This document shows positions 54,023-63,617 of a stretch of 64,000 nt of DNA, piece by piece. Each line of letters opens with the position of its first letter. The stretch's first letter is position 1. Below the pieces are notes generated by a model. The model was not told where the DNA came from. It worked only from the letters and a program-made list of their open reading frames with translations, and searched no databases. A program made the translations under genes and the position numbers. Origin of the DNA: Halotia wernerae (GTDB lineage: Bacteria; Cyanobacteriota; Cyanobacteriia; Cyanobacteriales; Nostocaceae); NCBI GenBank assembly GCA_034931985.1, contig JAYGHB010000003.1:62001-126000 (forward strand), in the 5' to 3' direction.

Positions 54023-54919
54023 TGAAATCTTCGTAATATTAATGTCTGTTTTTGTTTTACAGCAGTATCCTCCTCTATTTAGCAGATTGATTTAGCATAT
54101 CAAGTACTGGAGAGCTAAAGAAATAAACAACACCTATCCAAAACTGAAAGCTGGTTATGAATTGGAGAAAGCTAAATTTTTATTCGATGTCAAAACTATA
54201 CAAGATATGTAATGGCTAAGTATCATACAGACTATTTTGTAACTAACGTTAAACATAAATTAGATTTGCCTATTATTTATCGTAATCCACAGTACCTAAT
54301 TTACCACAAAGCAGAATAGATATTTAAGGTTGAGCGGGCTAGCAGTTTAACCCCTAAAATCCGTCGAACTTACGTTAATCTCATACCTACAAAATTCTCT
54401 ATACGCCAATTTGAAGGATGAACTTAAAGCAATACTCCGTGTCCCTTTGCGTTTAAATTTGACTTTGAACCTCTAAACAATCAGGCTTTAATTGATACTC
54501 ATTAGCATTCATCCAAGCAAATAATTAATATCAATAATTCTGTGAAAGTCGTGGACAAGATTCAATCTGACACATCAGGGATTGACATAAGCAATCACTG
54601 TGCCAGTAATAGAAATTTAAATATTTGTAACTATATTTATAGATTTCATCTACAAATATCTTATAGCCGCAAACCTCTAACTTTTGATTAGCACTATAAT
54701 ATTAGAATAAATCCCTGTGTTAAAAACTAAATATCCAAGTTAAATCGATGTTGTGAGTAATCACTTTATTTTCGGCGTATTAAAACAGCGATCGCTAACA
54801 AAAATAAATAAGTTAAAAAGTAATAAATATCACGAAATAATCAGCGTTGATAAACGAAATTATTGGTAAATTTATTCACAGCCTCAACACTTTTTGTTAA
54901 TCAACTGCAAGCACGGTAT
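54023..54919. other. Long intergenic region, little recognised
   Basis: An 897-bp AT-rich spacer. A 35-codon frame at 54212-54319 (MAKYHTDYFVTNVKHKLDLP...) is the only candidate peptide; without a family match it is as likely to be chance or a gene fragment. No terminator, IS end or strong palindrome was seen. Confidence 0.35.
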
Positions 54920-55849
54920 ATGGATGCGGAAAATTGGGCGTATAGATTACAAAGGGCACTACCCGTAAGTTCCCGCGCATTACTATTAATAAATCGTCAT
55001 GCTCGTCAAGGAGAAAAGCGTCTTTCGGAAGCAATTCATTGTCTCAAGCAATTAGGCTTTAATTTGGTTGAAGAATCAATCGAAAATCCCACAAATATTT
55101 CTGAAATTATACTCCATTATCAGCATGAAGTTGACTTGGTGATTGTTGGCGGTGGTGATGGCACACTCAATGCCACAATAGATGCCCTAGTTGAAACTCA
55201 ATTACCTTTGGGAATTTTACCGTTGGGAACTGCTAATGACCTGGCGAGGACTTTAGGAATTCCTAATTCTTTAAACGAAGCTTGTAAAGTGATTGCCTAT
55301 GGAGATCTGCGACGTATAGACTTAGGATTGGTAAACGGCAAATACTTTTTTAATGTTGCTAGTTTAGGACTGAGTGTGAAGATTACCCAGCGACTTACCA
55401 AAGAAGCTAAGCGCCGTTGGGGAATATTGGCTTATGCTGCTACCGCATTACGAGTGATTTGGGAGTCTCGGCCTTTTAGTGCAGAAATTCGTATCAATGG
55501 TAAATCTTTGCATGTGAAAACTGTACAAATCGCCGTGGGTAATGGGCGGTATTATGGTGGCGGTATGGCAGTAGTTCATGATGCGACAATCGACGATCAA
55601 AGATTAGATTTGTATAGTTTAGAGATAGAACACTGGTGGCAAATCATATCGTTACTCCCAGCCATGCGACAAGGGCGGCACATTTATCGCCGGGGTGTCC
55701 GTGCCATTCAAGGACAGAATATTGAGATTTTCACCCGGAAACCACGTCCTATCAATACCGATGGTGAAATTACCACATACACGCCTGCCCATTTTCGAGT
55801 TGTACCAAATGCTGTAGCTATCTTGGTGCCGCCAATTGAAACGTTTTGA
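54920..55849 (+). CDS. Diacylglycerol/sphingosine-kinase-family lipid kinase (YegS-like)
   Basis: About 309 residues from the ATG at 54920 (MDAENWAYRLQRALPVSSRA); an earlier TTG at 54863 would add 19 codons. Nucleotide-binding motif VDLVIVGGGDGTLNATID, then LGILPLGTANDLARTL, and the conserved late TDGE in RPINTDGEITTY. These are the DAGK_cat signatures; members phosphorylate diacylglycerol or related lipids at the membrane. The RHARQGEKRL segment just after the start is also conserved. No operon partner: exoD-like gene starts about 170 bp downstream on the same strand. Confidence 0.88.
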   Translation: MDAENWAYRLQRALPVSSRALLLINRHARQGEKRLSEAIHCLKQLGFNLVEESIENPTNISEIILHYQHEVDLVIVGGGDGTLNATIDALVETQLPLGILPLGTANDLARTLGIPNSLNEACKVIAYGDLRRIDLGLVNGKYFFNVASLGLSVKITQRLTKEAKRRWGILAYAATALRVIWESRPFSAEIRINGKSLHVKTVQIAVGNGRYYGGGMAVVHDATIDDQRLDLYSLEIEHWWQIISLLPAMRQGRHIYRRGVRAIQGQNIEIFTRKPRPINTDGEITTYTPAHFRVVPNAVAILVPPIETF

Positions 55850-56022
55850 ATGTTGAGTTTTAAATTGACTCACTATTTAAGCTATGTCTGCGATAAATGA
55901 CAATTTGATATGATCAGAAATAGCTGCAGGTGCATTTTTATGAATACTTATATTATGAATACTTATATTTGTATATTGAGTTATAGGTGGGGATTGTGGC
56001 AATTCACATCAACTCACGCCAA

Positions 56023-56640
56023 ATGCATTTGAGATTTTCTCAAGAAATTAAGTCCTTGCTGCAACGTTTAACCGACGAGCAATTGACTATAGGCGAAATT
56101 CTGGCAGAAACTTCCGAACGGGGTTTTAGTCTGGTAATTGCATTATTAGTTTTGCCTTTTTTGCTTCCTATGCCACCGGGATTAACAGGGCCTTTTGGCG
56201 GGGCTTGTTTGCTGTTGTCAGTGCAGATGGTTTTGGGCAGGCGATCGCCTTGGCTACCTCGAAGAATTGCCCGTTACAAATTTCCTCGTCCTTTTGCTAA
56301 GTTACTTTTACAAAACCTGCAACGTCTCACCAAAATTTTAGAGAAAATTGCCCGTCCCCGACTCAAGAAAATAGCCAATAATCCTTTAACTTGGCGAATT
56401 AATGGGCTTTGTATCTCTTGGTTGACAATATTGCTGATTTTACCAATTCCCTTTACCAATCCCATACCTACTATAGGTATTTTACTTTTGGCAGTTGCTA
56501 CTATTGAAGCTGATGGTTTACTGATTTGCATCAGCTACGCGATCACTGTTTTAATTACATTGCTATTTGGATTTATTGGTTATGCTTTTTGGTTAGCTCC
56601 TAATTTGTTACCATCTATATTCAGACTAGCCCAACTTTAA
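56023..56640 (+). CDS. ExoD-family membrane protein
   Basis: About 205 residues from the ATG at 56023 (MHLRFSQEIKSLLQRL); a GTG at 55987 is an alternative. The central motif GFSLVIALLVLPFLLPMPPG with GPFGGACLLLSVQMVLGRR is typical of ExoD, first found in rhizobial exopolysaccharide mutants. Three or four hydrophobic helices. The molecular role is not established; it follows the lipid kinase on the same strand. Confidence 0.85.
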   Translation: MHLRFSQEIKSLLQRLTDEQLTIGEILAETSERGFSLVIALLVLPFLLPMPPGLTGPFGGACLLLSVQMVLGRRSPWLPRRIARYKFPRPFAKLLLQNLQRLTKILEKIARPRLKKIANNPLTWRINGLCISWLTILLILPIPFTNPIPTIGILLLAVATIEADGLLICISYAITVLITLLFGFIGYAFWLAPNLLPSIFRLAQL

Positions 56641-56781
56641 TCTTTCAGAAGGTAGGAAGCAAAAACATTTAGAATCGCGTCTTGGCTACCAAAAGTTCTT
56701 ATATTTATTTTACAAACCAGCCATTTACGCATTTTTACGGTATAAGAGATTCAGAAATTAAACACAAGAGCTTCTTGATTT

Positions 56782-57582
56782 ATGAACACAACAACTCATG
56801 CAAACAAAGATAAAACTGCTCTAATTACTGGTGCATCTGGTGGAATTGGGTACGAATTAGCTAAGTTATTTGCTAGCGATGGTTACAATTTAGTGTTGGT
56901 CGCTAGAAATGAAGAAAAGTTAATTCAAGTTGCTCAGGAATTCACAAAAACATCAGGCATAAAAGTTGAAATTATTGTTAAGGATTTATCCCTAGCCACA
57001 GCTCCGACAGAAATTTTTACAAAAGTACAACAAGCAGGTATTAGAGTTGATGTACTAGTAAATAATGCTGGATTTGGGACGCATGGATTCTTTTACGAAA
57101 CAGATATTGTTACAGAGTTGCAAATGCTACAGCTAAATGTGGTTAGCCTCACCCATTTAACTAAGTTATTTCTCAAAGATATGGTCAAACAAAGCTCTGG
57201 GAAGATATTAAACGTTTCCTCCGGTGCGGCCTTTCAGCCTGGGCCTTTGATGGCAGTTTATTTTGCGACAAAAGCTTATGTATTATCATTTTCAGAAGCG
57301 ATCGCCAATGAATTAGAAGGTACTGGTGTGACAGTGACTGTAATTTGTCCAGGAACCACAGCATCTGGTTTTCAAAAAAGAGCAGCGATTGAAGAATCTA
57401 AGCTAGTTACTAGTCAGAAAATTATGGATGCGGAAACCGTAGCTAAGATTAGCTACCGTGGTTTAATGGCAAATAAAACTGTTGTCGTCCCTGGTATAAA
57501 AAATAAGTTACTCGCTGAAGCTGTAAGATTTACACCTAGAAAAATGGTGGTAAAAATAGCAAGACAGATGAATAGCAAGTAA
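56782..57582 (+). CDS. Short-chain dehydrogenase/reductase (SDR)
   Basis: A 266-residue classical SDR: TGASGGIGYE (16-25), NNAG (94-97), Ser146/147 in LNVSSGAAF, Tyr160 and Lys164 in VYFATKAYV. ARNEEKL after beta-2, with Arg, favours NADP(H). It resembles the DltE/YqjQ group of reductases. Substrate unknown. It is not adjacent to the GMC cluster (469 bp gap). Confidence 0.87.
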   Translation: MNTTTHANKDKTALITGASGGIGYELAKLFASDGYNLVLVARNEEKLIQVAQEFTKTSGIKVEIIVKDLSLATAPTEIFTKVQQAGIRVDVLVNNAGFGTHGFFYETDIVTELQMLQLNVVSLTHLTKLFLKDMVKQSSGKILNVSSGAAFQPGPLMAVYFATKAYVLSFSEAIANELEGTGVTVTVICPGTTASGFQKRAAIEESKLVTSQKIMDAETVAKISYRGLMANKTVVVPGIKNKLLAEAVRFTPRKMVVKIARQMNSK

Positions 57583-58051
57583 TAAAAGTTAACTATTTTC
57601 TAGCCAAAAGTTCTGTGTGATGTTACGCTGATATTTTCAATTCTGTATTACATTACCAAGTGTAATTTAAATATTTTTTTGCTTTTTTAATTTATAGCAA
57701 CCCTTACAATAGAGTTACTAAAAATCTCAGGGATTAAAGTAAAAAAATGTAAAGTTATTTTTGAACTTGCATAAATCCCTCATCATTATCCGAATAACTC
57801 TATGGCAGGCATTGCTAGAATTTCTTTAGCAATATCAGATCATTCTGTTTTCAAACTTGAATTTTTCATAAAAAATTATCAGCCATATCCTCTTATCTGC
57901 GGTATTTACGGAACCGCCTTGGATGCTGTTGAAGTACAACAGCAGTAGGATTACTAAAACCCTACTTTATTTGTTTGATCAGCTTTTCCCCTCATCCTGA
58001 ATGTAGGTAAAGCCTATTTTTCTATGTCCACAATTTTCCAGGATTGATATT
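57583..58051. other. Intergenic region upstream of the GMC cluster
   Basis: A 469-bp AT-rich spacer that should hold the promoter of the 58052 cluster. It contains the inverted repeat at 57924-57944; otherwise nothing is recognised. Confidence 0.45.
57924..57944. promoter_or_regulatory. Inverted repeat, possible operator of the GMC cluster
   Basis: TGCTGTTG-AAGTA-CAACAGCA, perfect 8-bp arms around a 5-base spacer, 108 bp before the GMC start codon. The symmetry fits a dimeric regulator; there is no T-run, so it is not an intrinsic terminator. Function is inferred. Confidence 0.3.
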
Positions 58052-60370
58052 ATGACTCGTTTATCAAGCCCTATTGAAAACTTAAAAAATCACTATACAG
58101 TTGTGATTATTGGTTCTGGCTATGGCGGCGGTATTGCTGCTTCGCGCCTAGCAAGATCTGGACAGCAGGTGTGTGTACTAGAGCGAGGCAAAGAATTCCA
58201 ACCAGGTGAATACCCCAATACTGACACCAAAGCCGTAGGAGAGATCCAAGTAGATTTACCTGCTAAACGTATTGGTTCATGTACAGGCTTGTACGATTTT
58301 CACGTTAATCAAGATATTAACGTCTTCGTTGGTTGTGGGCTGGGTGGCACATCGCTTGTTAATGCCAACGTTTCATTACAAGCCGAACCCCGTGTGTTTG
58401 CAGACCAGCGCTGGCCTAAAGAACTGCGTGATGATGTAGATACCTTATTGGCAGAAGGTTATCACCATGCGGAAGAAATGCTCAAACCCACATCCTATCC
58501 AGAAGATTTTCCGCCTTTGCCAAAATTACAAGCCTTAGAAAAGTCTAGTGAGTATTTGAACGAAAATTTTTATCGACCACCCATCAATGTGACTTTTCAA
58601 GATGAGATAAATCATGTAGGTGTAGAACAAAAGGCTTGTAATCTCTGCGGTGATTGTGTCTCAGGCTGTAATAATAAAGCCAAAAATACTGTTTTGATGA
58701 ATTACCTGCCTGATGCTAAGAACCGCGGTGCAGAAATTTATACACAAGTATCCGTGCGGCAAATTGAACGACAAGGCGATCGCTGGTTGGTTCACTTCCA
58801 ATTACTCAACACCGGACAAGAAAAGTTTAACGCTCCGACAATGTTCGTGAGTGCTGATATTGTTGTGTTAGCAGCTGGTACTCTTGGTTCCACAGAAATT
58901 TTACTGCGATCGCAACAAGCAGGTTTAGCGCTGTCTCCACAACTAGGACACAACTTTACAGGTAATGGCGACGTGCTGGCCTTTGGCTACAACACCGAGC
59001 AAACAATTAACGGCGTTGGCTTTGGTAATCGTCCCCTGGACAAACCTGTTGGCCCTTGCATTAGCGGCATTATCGATATGCGCGAACAACCACGGCTAGA
59101 TAACGGTATGGTGATCGAAGAAGGCTCAATTCCTGGGGCGCTAGCTTCTTTTCTGCCAGAAAGCTTTGCTACAGCTGGTAGAGTCTTGGGTAAAGACACC
59201 GACGATGGCTTAGGCGATCGCCTCAAAGAAAAATTACGGGAAGCCGAAAGTTTAGCCCACGGTGCTTACACAGGTGCAGTCCGCAATACCCAGACTTACC
59301 TAGTCATGACCCATGATGATGCAGCCGGCCAGATGTACTTAGAAAATGACCGTCTCCGGATTCGATGGGAAAATGTCGGCAAACAACCGATCTTTCAGCG
59401 AGTCAACGATCGCCTCACAGAAGCAACTCGTCCTTTAGGTGGCACACAAATTCCCAACCCCATTTGGACAAGTTTATTTGGTCATGATCTAGTTACCGTA
59501 CATCCTCTAGGTGGCTGTATCATGGCAGAAAACGCCGAACACGGTGTAGTTAATCACAAAGGACAAGTATTTTCTAGCAACCAAGGTACAGCGGTTTACG
59601 AAAACCTTTATGTTTCCGACGGTTCCGTGATTCCCCGCACCCTAGGCGTAAATCCGCTACTGACAATTTCTGCCGTAGCAGAGCGTTGTTGTGCTCTCAT
59701 TGCTCAAGACCGGGGTTGGACAATTAACTATGATCTGCCTTCCATGCCAAGTTCTCCAACTGCACCTGCCAAAATTGGCATTCAGTTCACCGAAACCATG
59801 CGTGGCTACTTTTCAACTCAAGTCAAAGACGACGATTACCAGCATGCAGTACAGCAGGGTAAAAAAGACAACTCTCCCCTGCAATTTACCCTCACAGTCA
59901 TTGCCGACGACTTAGAACACTTACTCAACGACCCCAACCACCCAGCCCGGATGGTTGGTACGGTAACAGCGCCTGCTTTGGCGACGGAACCATTAACAGT
60001 CAACAAAGGTGATTTCAATTTGTTTGTTCAGGAAGAAGGCCAAAACAAAACCCGACAGATGCGCTATCGAATGCGCCTGACTACAGAAGCAGGACAGACC
60101 TACTACTTCGAGGGCTTCAAGCAAATTCACGATGACCGAGGCTTTGATATATGGTCTGATACCACCACTCTTTTTATCACTGTTTATACTGGCGACAATA
60201 ATAATAGTCCCGTCTTGGGTAAAGGCATTCTTAAAATTCAGCCCGTCGATTTCATCAAACAAATGACTACCTTAAAAGTCACTAATGCTGCTAATTCCAC
60301 AGAACGCCTGCAAGCCCTAGATCGTTTTAGTCGTTTCTTTGCTGGCACATTATCGGAAGTCTACATTTAA
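58052..60370 (+). CDS. GMC oxidoreductase (cholesterol-oxidase-like) with C-terminal shared domain
   Basis: A 772-residue flavoenzyme. FAD motif IIGSGYGGGIAASRLARSG (19-37); FVGCGLGGTSLVNANV; four cysteines in ACNLCGDCVSGCNNKAKNTV (Cys196, 199, 202, 206), a C-x2-C-x2-C-x3-C arrangement found in part of this GMC branch and reminiscent of a 4Fe-4S site; HPLGGC (484-489) and GVNPLLTISAVAERC (Asn534) of the catalytic end. The family oxidises sterols or other alcohols. Residues about 573-770 form an extra domain, more than half identical by eye to the N-terminus of the hydrolase at 61702. First gene of the cluster. Confidence 0.9.
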   Translation: MTRLSSPIENLKNHYTVVIIGSGYGGGIAASRLARSGQQVCVLERGKEFQPGEYPNTDTKAVGEIQVDLPAKRIGSCTGLYDFHVNQDINVFVGCGLGGTSLVNANVSLQAEPRVFADQRWPKELRDDVDTLLAEGYHHAEEMLKPTSYPEDFPPLPKLQALEKSSEYLNENFYRPPINVTFQDEINHVGVEQKACNLCGDCVSGCNNKAKNTVLMNYLPDAKNRGAEIYTQVSVRQIERQGDRWLVHFQLLNTGQEKFNAPTMFVSADIVVLAAGTLGSTEILLRSQQAGLALSPQLGHNFTGNGDVLAFGYNTEQTINGVGFGNRPLDKPVGPCISGIIDMREQPRLDNGMVIEEGSIPGALASFLPESFATAGRVLGKDTDDGLGDRLKEKLREAESLAHGAYTGAVRNTQTYLVMTHDDAAGQMYLENDRLRIRWENVGKQPIFQRVNDRLTEATRPLGGTQIPNPIWTSLFGHDLVTVHPLGGCIMAENAEHGVVNHKGQVFSSNQGTAVYENLYVSDGSVIPRTLGVNPLLTISAVAERCCALIAQDRGWTINYDLPSMPSSPTAPAKIGIQFTETMRGYFSTQVKDDDYQHAVQQGKKDNSPLQFTLTVIADDLEHLLNDPNHPARMVGTVTAPALATEPLTVNKGDFNLFVQEEGQNKTRQMRYRMRLTTEAGQTYYFEGFKQIHDDRGFDIWSDTTTLFITVYTGDNNNSPVLGKGILKIQPVDFIKQMTTLKVTNAANSTERLQALDRFSRFFAGTLSEVYI

Positions 60371-60394
60371 TAATTCGTAGGGAATTAAATTTTT

Positions 60395-60438
60395 TTAACG
60401 CAAAGGAGCGCAAAGGTTAACGCAAAGGAGCGCAAAGG
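60395..60438. repeat. Perfect 22-bp tandem repeat (two copies)
   Basis: Each unit begins TTAACGCAAAGGAGCGCAAA and ends GG; units are at 60395-60416 and 60417-60438, between the GMC and DUF6765 genes. Similar GCAAAGG words occur near 40740. Confidence 0.8.
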
Positions 60439-60479
60439 TTTCAGTTGTCGGTTGCTACTAACTGGAGTTTAGACTAAAT

Positions 60480-61544
60480 ATGCAAATCGACTTTCATCAT
60501 GGTGTCACCTACGTTGCAGCGAGATTAGCTGGATTTGAGCATGAAAATGCTAGTGTCATCGCTTACAGCGCCCAATACGTAGATGATGCTACCAACGACG
60601 GATTGATCCGGTTTGAGAATGGCGCATTGTTTAACCGCATTAGTTCTGCCCATAAGATGCTGGACTATCGCAACTTTGAGGAACTAGCAAATTATCGCGT
60701 TTGGATTCCGTTTCATTTTTTACCAGGTAATGGCGGACTACCAGCAGGTGAAGATCCCCAAGGAAGCTTTATCGACAAGTTAATTTGTCGCCCTAATAGC
60801 TATGTAGCCCAAGAAATGGTCAGAGAGTGTATAGAACATCGTCACACTCCCTACGGTTTGCATCGTCTAGGTATCACTATGCATGTTTATGTTGATACCT
60901 GGGCGCATCAGGGGTTTGCCGGAGTTAACCATCGGGTTAATGAAGCCAAAAAGCTTTTAGATGGATATGGTCAACCCGATCGCAAGCTAATGGATCGTCT
61001 CCAAAATTACTTTATAAGTGAAGCTTTACCCTTGGGACATGGTTCTGTTCTGAGTAATCCTGACAAGCCCTTTTGGCGCTGGGGTTACTTTAATGGTAGG
61101 GGAGAGCAAATTACTAGAAACAATCCTCAAGACTTTTTGTCAGCCGCAGACAATATGTGTAAAGCCATGCAGCGATATTTAATAGGTGATTCAGATACCA
61201 TTGTACCGGGATTGCCAGAACCAGATAAGACCTTAATTGCCCTCATGCTGGAGAATATCACAGATGACAAAGGTAACGTGCGTCACCAGAAATGCTTAAA
61301 TGCGATCGCTGAAGGTAAATTCAGTTTTGGTAAAGCCGATGTTAATTATATCCCCAAAGGCAAAGATTCCTGGAAATTCTTCGCCCTCGGAACTGAAAAG
61401 TCAGCAGATAGAGGAAACGAGAAGTATCCCTATCACCCCAGCTTTTTAACAAGTAACTGGAAAAAATTTCACGACGCTTTAGAATCTCATCACTTCTACA
61501 TCACCCACGAATTGCTACCCAAATACGGAATCTGCGTTGCATAA
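60480..61544 (+). CDS. DUF6765-type protein with phospholipase-C-like His/Asp pattern
   Basis: A 354-residue protein starting MQIDFHHGVTYVAARLAGFE. I match it to the uncharacterised DUF6765 family. Conserved-looking polar positions are His6-His7, the segment YVDDATNDG (33-41) and LGITMHVYVDTWAHQGFAG, in which His135, Asp139 and His143 are spaced H-x3-D-x3-H, as in zinc-dependent phospholipase C/P1-nuclease-like proteins. A metal-dependent hydrolase acting on lipids is therefore a reasonable guess, not a demonstrated role. No signal peptide. It lies between the two genes that share a domain. Confidence 0.75.
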   Translation: MQIDFHHGVTYVAARLAGFEHENASVIAYSAQYVDDATNDGLIRFENGALFNRISSAHKMLDYRNFEELANYRVWIPFHFLPGNGGLPAGEDPQGSFIDKLICRPNSYVAQEMVRECIEHRHTPYGLHRLGITMHVYVDTWAHQGFAGVNHRVNEAKKLLDGYGQPDRKLMDRLQNYFISEALPLGHGSVLSNPDKPFWRWGYFNGRGEQITRNNPQDFLSAADNMCKAMQRYLIGDSDTIVPGLPEPDKTLIALMLENITDDKGNVRHQKCLNAIAEGKFSFGKADVNYIPKGKDSWKFFALGTEKSADRGNEKYPYHPSFLTSNWKKFHDALESHHFYITHELLPKYGICVA

Positions 61545-61599
61545 ATGCAAGATGATTTTATGAATTTTCCTTTGCGTCTTTGTCTTTAAAAGTTTGTTA

Positions 61600-61616
61600 C
61601 GGAGGGAAACCCTCCG
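61600..61616. repeat. CGGAGGGAAACCCTCCG palindrome
   Basis: A perfect 7-bp stem with an AAA loop, followed by GACGCTCGCAGACTCGC-type palindromic repeat to about 61645. The core recurs at 20426-20443. Confidence 0.6.
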
Positions 61617-61701
61617 ACGCTCGCAGACTCGCTAACGCTGCGCTATGACAACTTTTCGCTGCGCCTTTGCGCGAAATATTCACTAACAATCGAGGTGTTC
61701 A

Positions 61702-63402
61702 ATGGCAACAACCACAACCGCACCATCCAAAGTAGGGATTCAGTTCACCGAAACCATGCGTGGCTATTTTTCTACAACAGTCACAAACGACGACTATCAA
61801 AAAGCATCTCAGCAGGGTAAACAAGATAGTTCCAAGTTTGAATTTACCCTGACCGTGACCTCCAACGATTTGGACAAGATGCTCACGGATGAAAGTCACA
61901 AAGCCCGAATGTTCGGCACTGTCACCGCACCAGCTTTATCGCCTCAACCTCTCACGGTTAGCGATGGTGAATTTAACTTATTCATCGTTGACCCAGACAG
62001 CGTAAATACGCGCCGCATGGTCTATCGCATGACGATGACTGCCGAGAAGGGTAAAGTTTATTATTTTGAAGGTTTCAAAGTCGTACACAACGACCCAGGT
62101 TTTGACCTCTGGACAGATACTACCACCTTATACATCACCGTGCATGACGGCGACAGTCCCAACAGTCCAGTTCTGGGGCAGGGAATTTTAAAGATTCTCC
62201 CGGCAGATTTCCTGCATCAGATGTCTACGTTGCAAGTTACCAACACCACCAGTCCCCAGCAAAAACTCGAAGAAACTGCCCGCTTCGGCAGCTTTTTTGC
62301 TGGAGTCCTTTTTAACGTTTACGGTGGCATTTTTGCCCCTTCAAAAATATTTGATCCAGATGCACCACCCCGCCAAAAGCGTCCCTTGCGGATGTCAGCG
62401 CCCCAGGTGCATTTCTTCAATACTACCGATGGAGTACAACTGCGACTGATTCGGTATCAAGGCGGAACGAAAGGCCCAGTCATGTTAGCACCAGGCTTTG
62501 GTACTTCTACCTTGGCATTTTCCATTGATACCGTAGACACAAACCTGCCGGAGTTTTTGTATGCTCAAGGCTATGATGTCTGGTTATTCGATTATCGAGC
62601 CAGTGCCGATTTGCCTTCAGCTACAACTCAGTTTTCAGCTGATGAGATTGCGCTTTACGATTGGCCAGCAGCAGTTGAGCAAGTGCTTACCATCACTGGG
62701 GCGCCAACAGTGCAAGTCGTAGGACACTGCGTTAGTTCTATGTCCTTTCAGATGGCGATGCTAGCGGGTCTTCAAGGAGTACGTTCTGCCGTTTGCTCTC
62801 AACTGACTACCCATCCTAGAGCCGCAACTCTCAACGAAGTTAGAGCTGGTTTGCGTTTAGCTTCATTTTTGACAGTCTTAGGCGTAGATACTCTTAACCC
62901 AGACTTCGATACTCATGCCAATTGGCAAGATAAACTTTACGACGCAGTTTTAAGGTTATATCCCACCAAAGAACCCTACAACAATCCTGTTGATCGCCGC
63001 ATTCTCTTTATGTATGGAGAAGTGTACAAAATTGCCCAACTAAACGAAGCCACTCACGATGCTATTCATGAAATCTTCGGCCCTGGTAATCTCACTTTCT
63101 TCCGACATATATCTTTGATTCTGCGCGAAGGACATATTGTAGACAAGCACGGTAAAGATGTTTACTTGCCCCATCTGGAACGATTAGCCATTCCCATCGC
63201 GCTAATTCACGGTGCAGATAATGCCTTCTTCCTACCAGAGGGTTCAGCAATTACTTACAAGTTATTGTGTGAGAAAAACGGTAGCGATTTGTACGTGCGC
63301 CATGTGATCCCAGATTATGCACACATGGACTGCTTCATGGGTAAAAACGCCGCCAGAGATATTTTTCCCACTATCCTAGCGGAACTGGAAAAGTTCAATT
63401 AG
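61702..63402 (+). CDS. Alpha/beta hydrolase with Cys nucleophile and N-terminal shared domain
   Basis: A 566-residue protein. Residues 10-207 repeat the C-terminal domain of the GMC enzyme at 58052 (both start with GIQFTETMRGYFST). The alpha/beta-hydrolase domain covers about 235-566: APGFGTSTLAF oxyanion region, nucleophile elbow VVGHCVSSMSF with Cys343 where Ser is usual, acid Asp506 in HGADNAFF, and His541 in DYAHMD. A Cys nucleophile is known from dienelactone hydrolase. The DNA of the two domain copies shares a 29-base identical run. The start ATG is preceded by GAGGTG. Likely partner of the GMC enzyme. Confidence 0.88.
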   Translation: MATTTTAPSKVGIQFTETMRGYFSTTVTNDDYQKASQQGKQDSSKFEFTLTVTSNDLDKMLTDESHKARMFGTVTAPALSPQPLTVSDGEFNLFIVDPDSVNTRRMVYRMTMTAEKGKVYYFEGFKVVHNDPGFDLWTDTTTLYITVHDGDSPNSPVLGQGILKILPADFLHQMSTLQVTNTTSPQQKLEETARFGSFFAGVLFNVYGGIFAPSKIFDPDAPPRQKRPLRMSAPQVHFFNTTDGVQLRLIRYQGGTKGPVMLAPGFGTSTLAFSIDTVDTNLPEFLYAQGYDVWLFDYRASADLPSATTQFSADEIALYDWPAAVEQVLTITGAPTVQVVGHCVSSMSFQMAMLAGLQGVRSAVCSQLTTHPRAATLNEVRAGLRLASFLTVLGVDTLNPDFDTHANWQDKLYDAVLRLYPTKEPYNNPVDRRILFMYGEVYKIAQLNEATHDAIHEIFGPGNLTFFRHISLILREGHIVDKHGKDVYLPHLERLAIPIALIHGADNAFFLPEGSAITYKLLCEKNGSDLYVRHVIPDYAHMDCFMGKNAARDIFPTILAELEKFN

Positions 63403-63617
63403 TTTTAGGCAGAAGCCAGGGGGCAGAGGGACAAGGAGTTTTGGATACTCACTGTGAGTCTCGAATAACTAGTAGTCCGCCAAATCAACAATACTTGGTA
63501 AATCAACTTTTTATTTCTCTCTTTTCCTTCTTCCTTTGCGCTCTTGGCGTCGTTGGCGGTTCGTTCCTTTACCCTTGAAACTTCACTTGACAGACCACTG
63601 GAAACAAATAAAAAAAT

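Noticed and set aside
54212..54319. 35-codon frame MAKYHTDYFVTNVKHK...
   Set aside because: No motif or ribosome-binding site; mentioned only as the best frame in a long gap.
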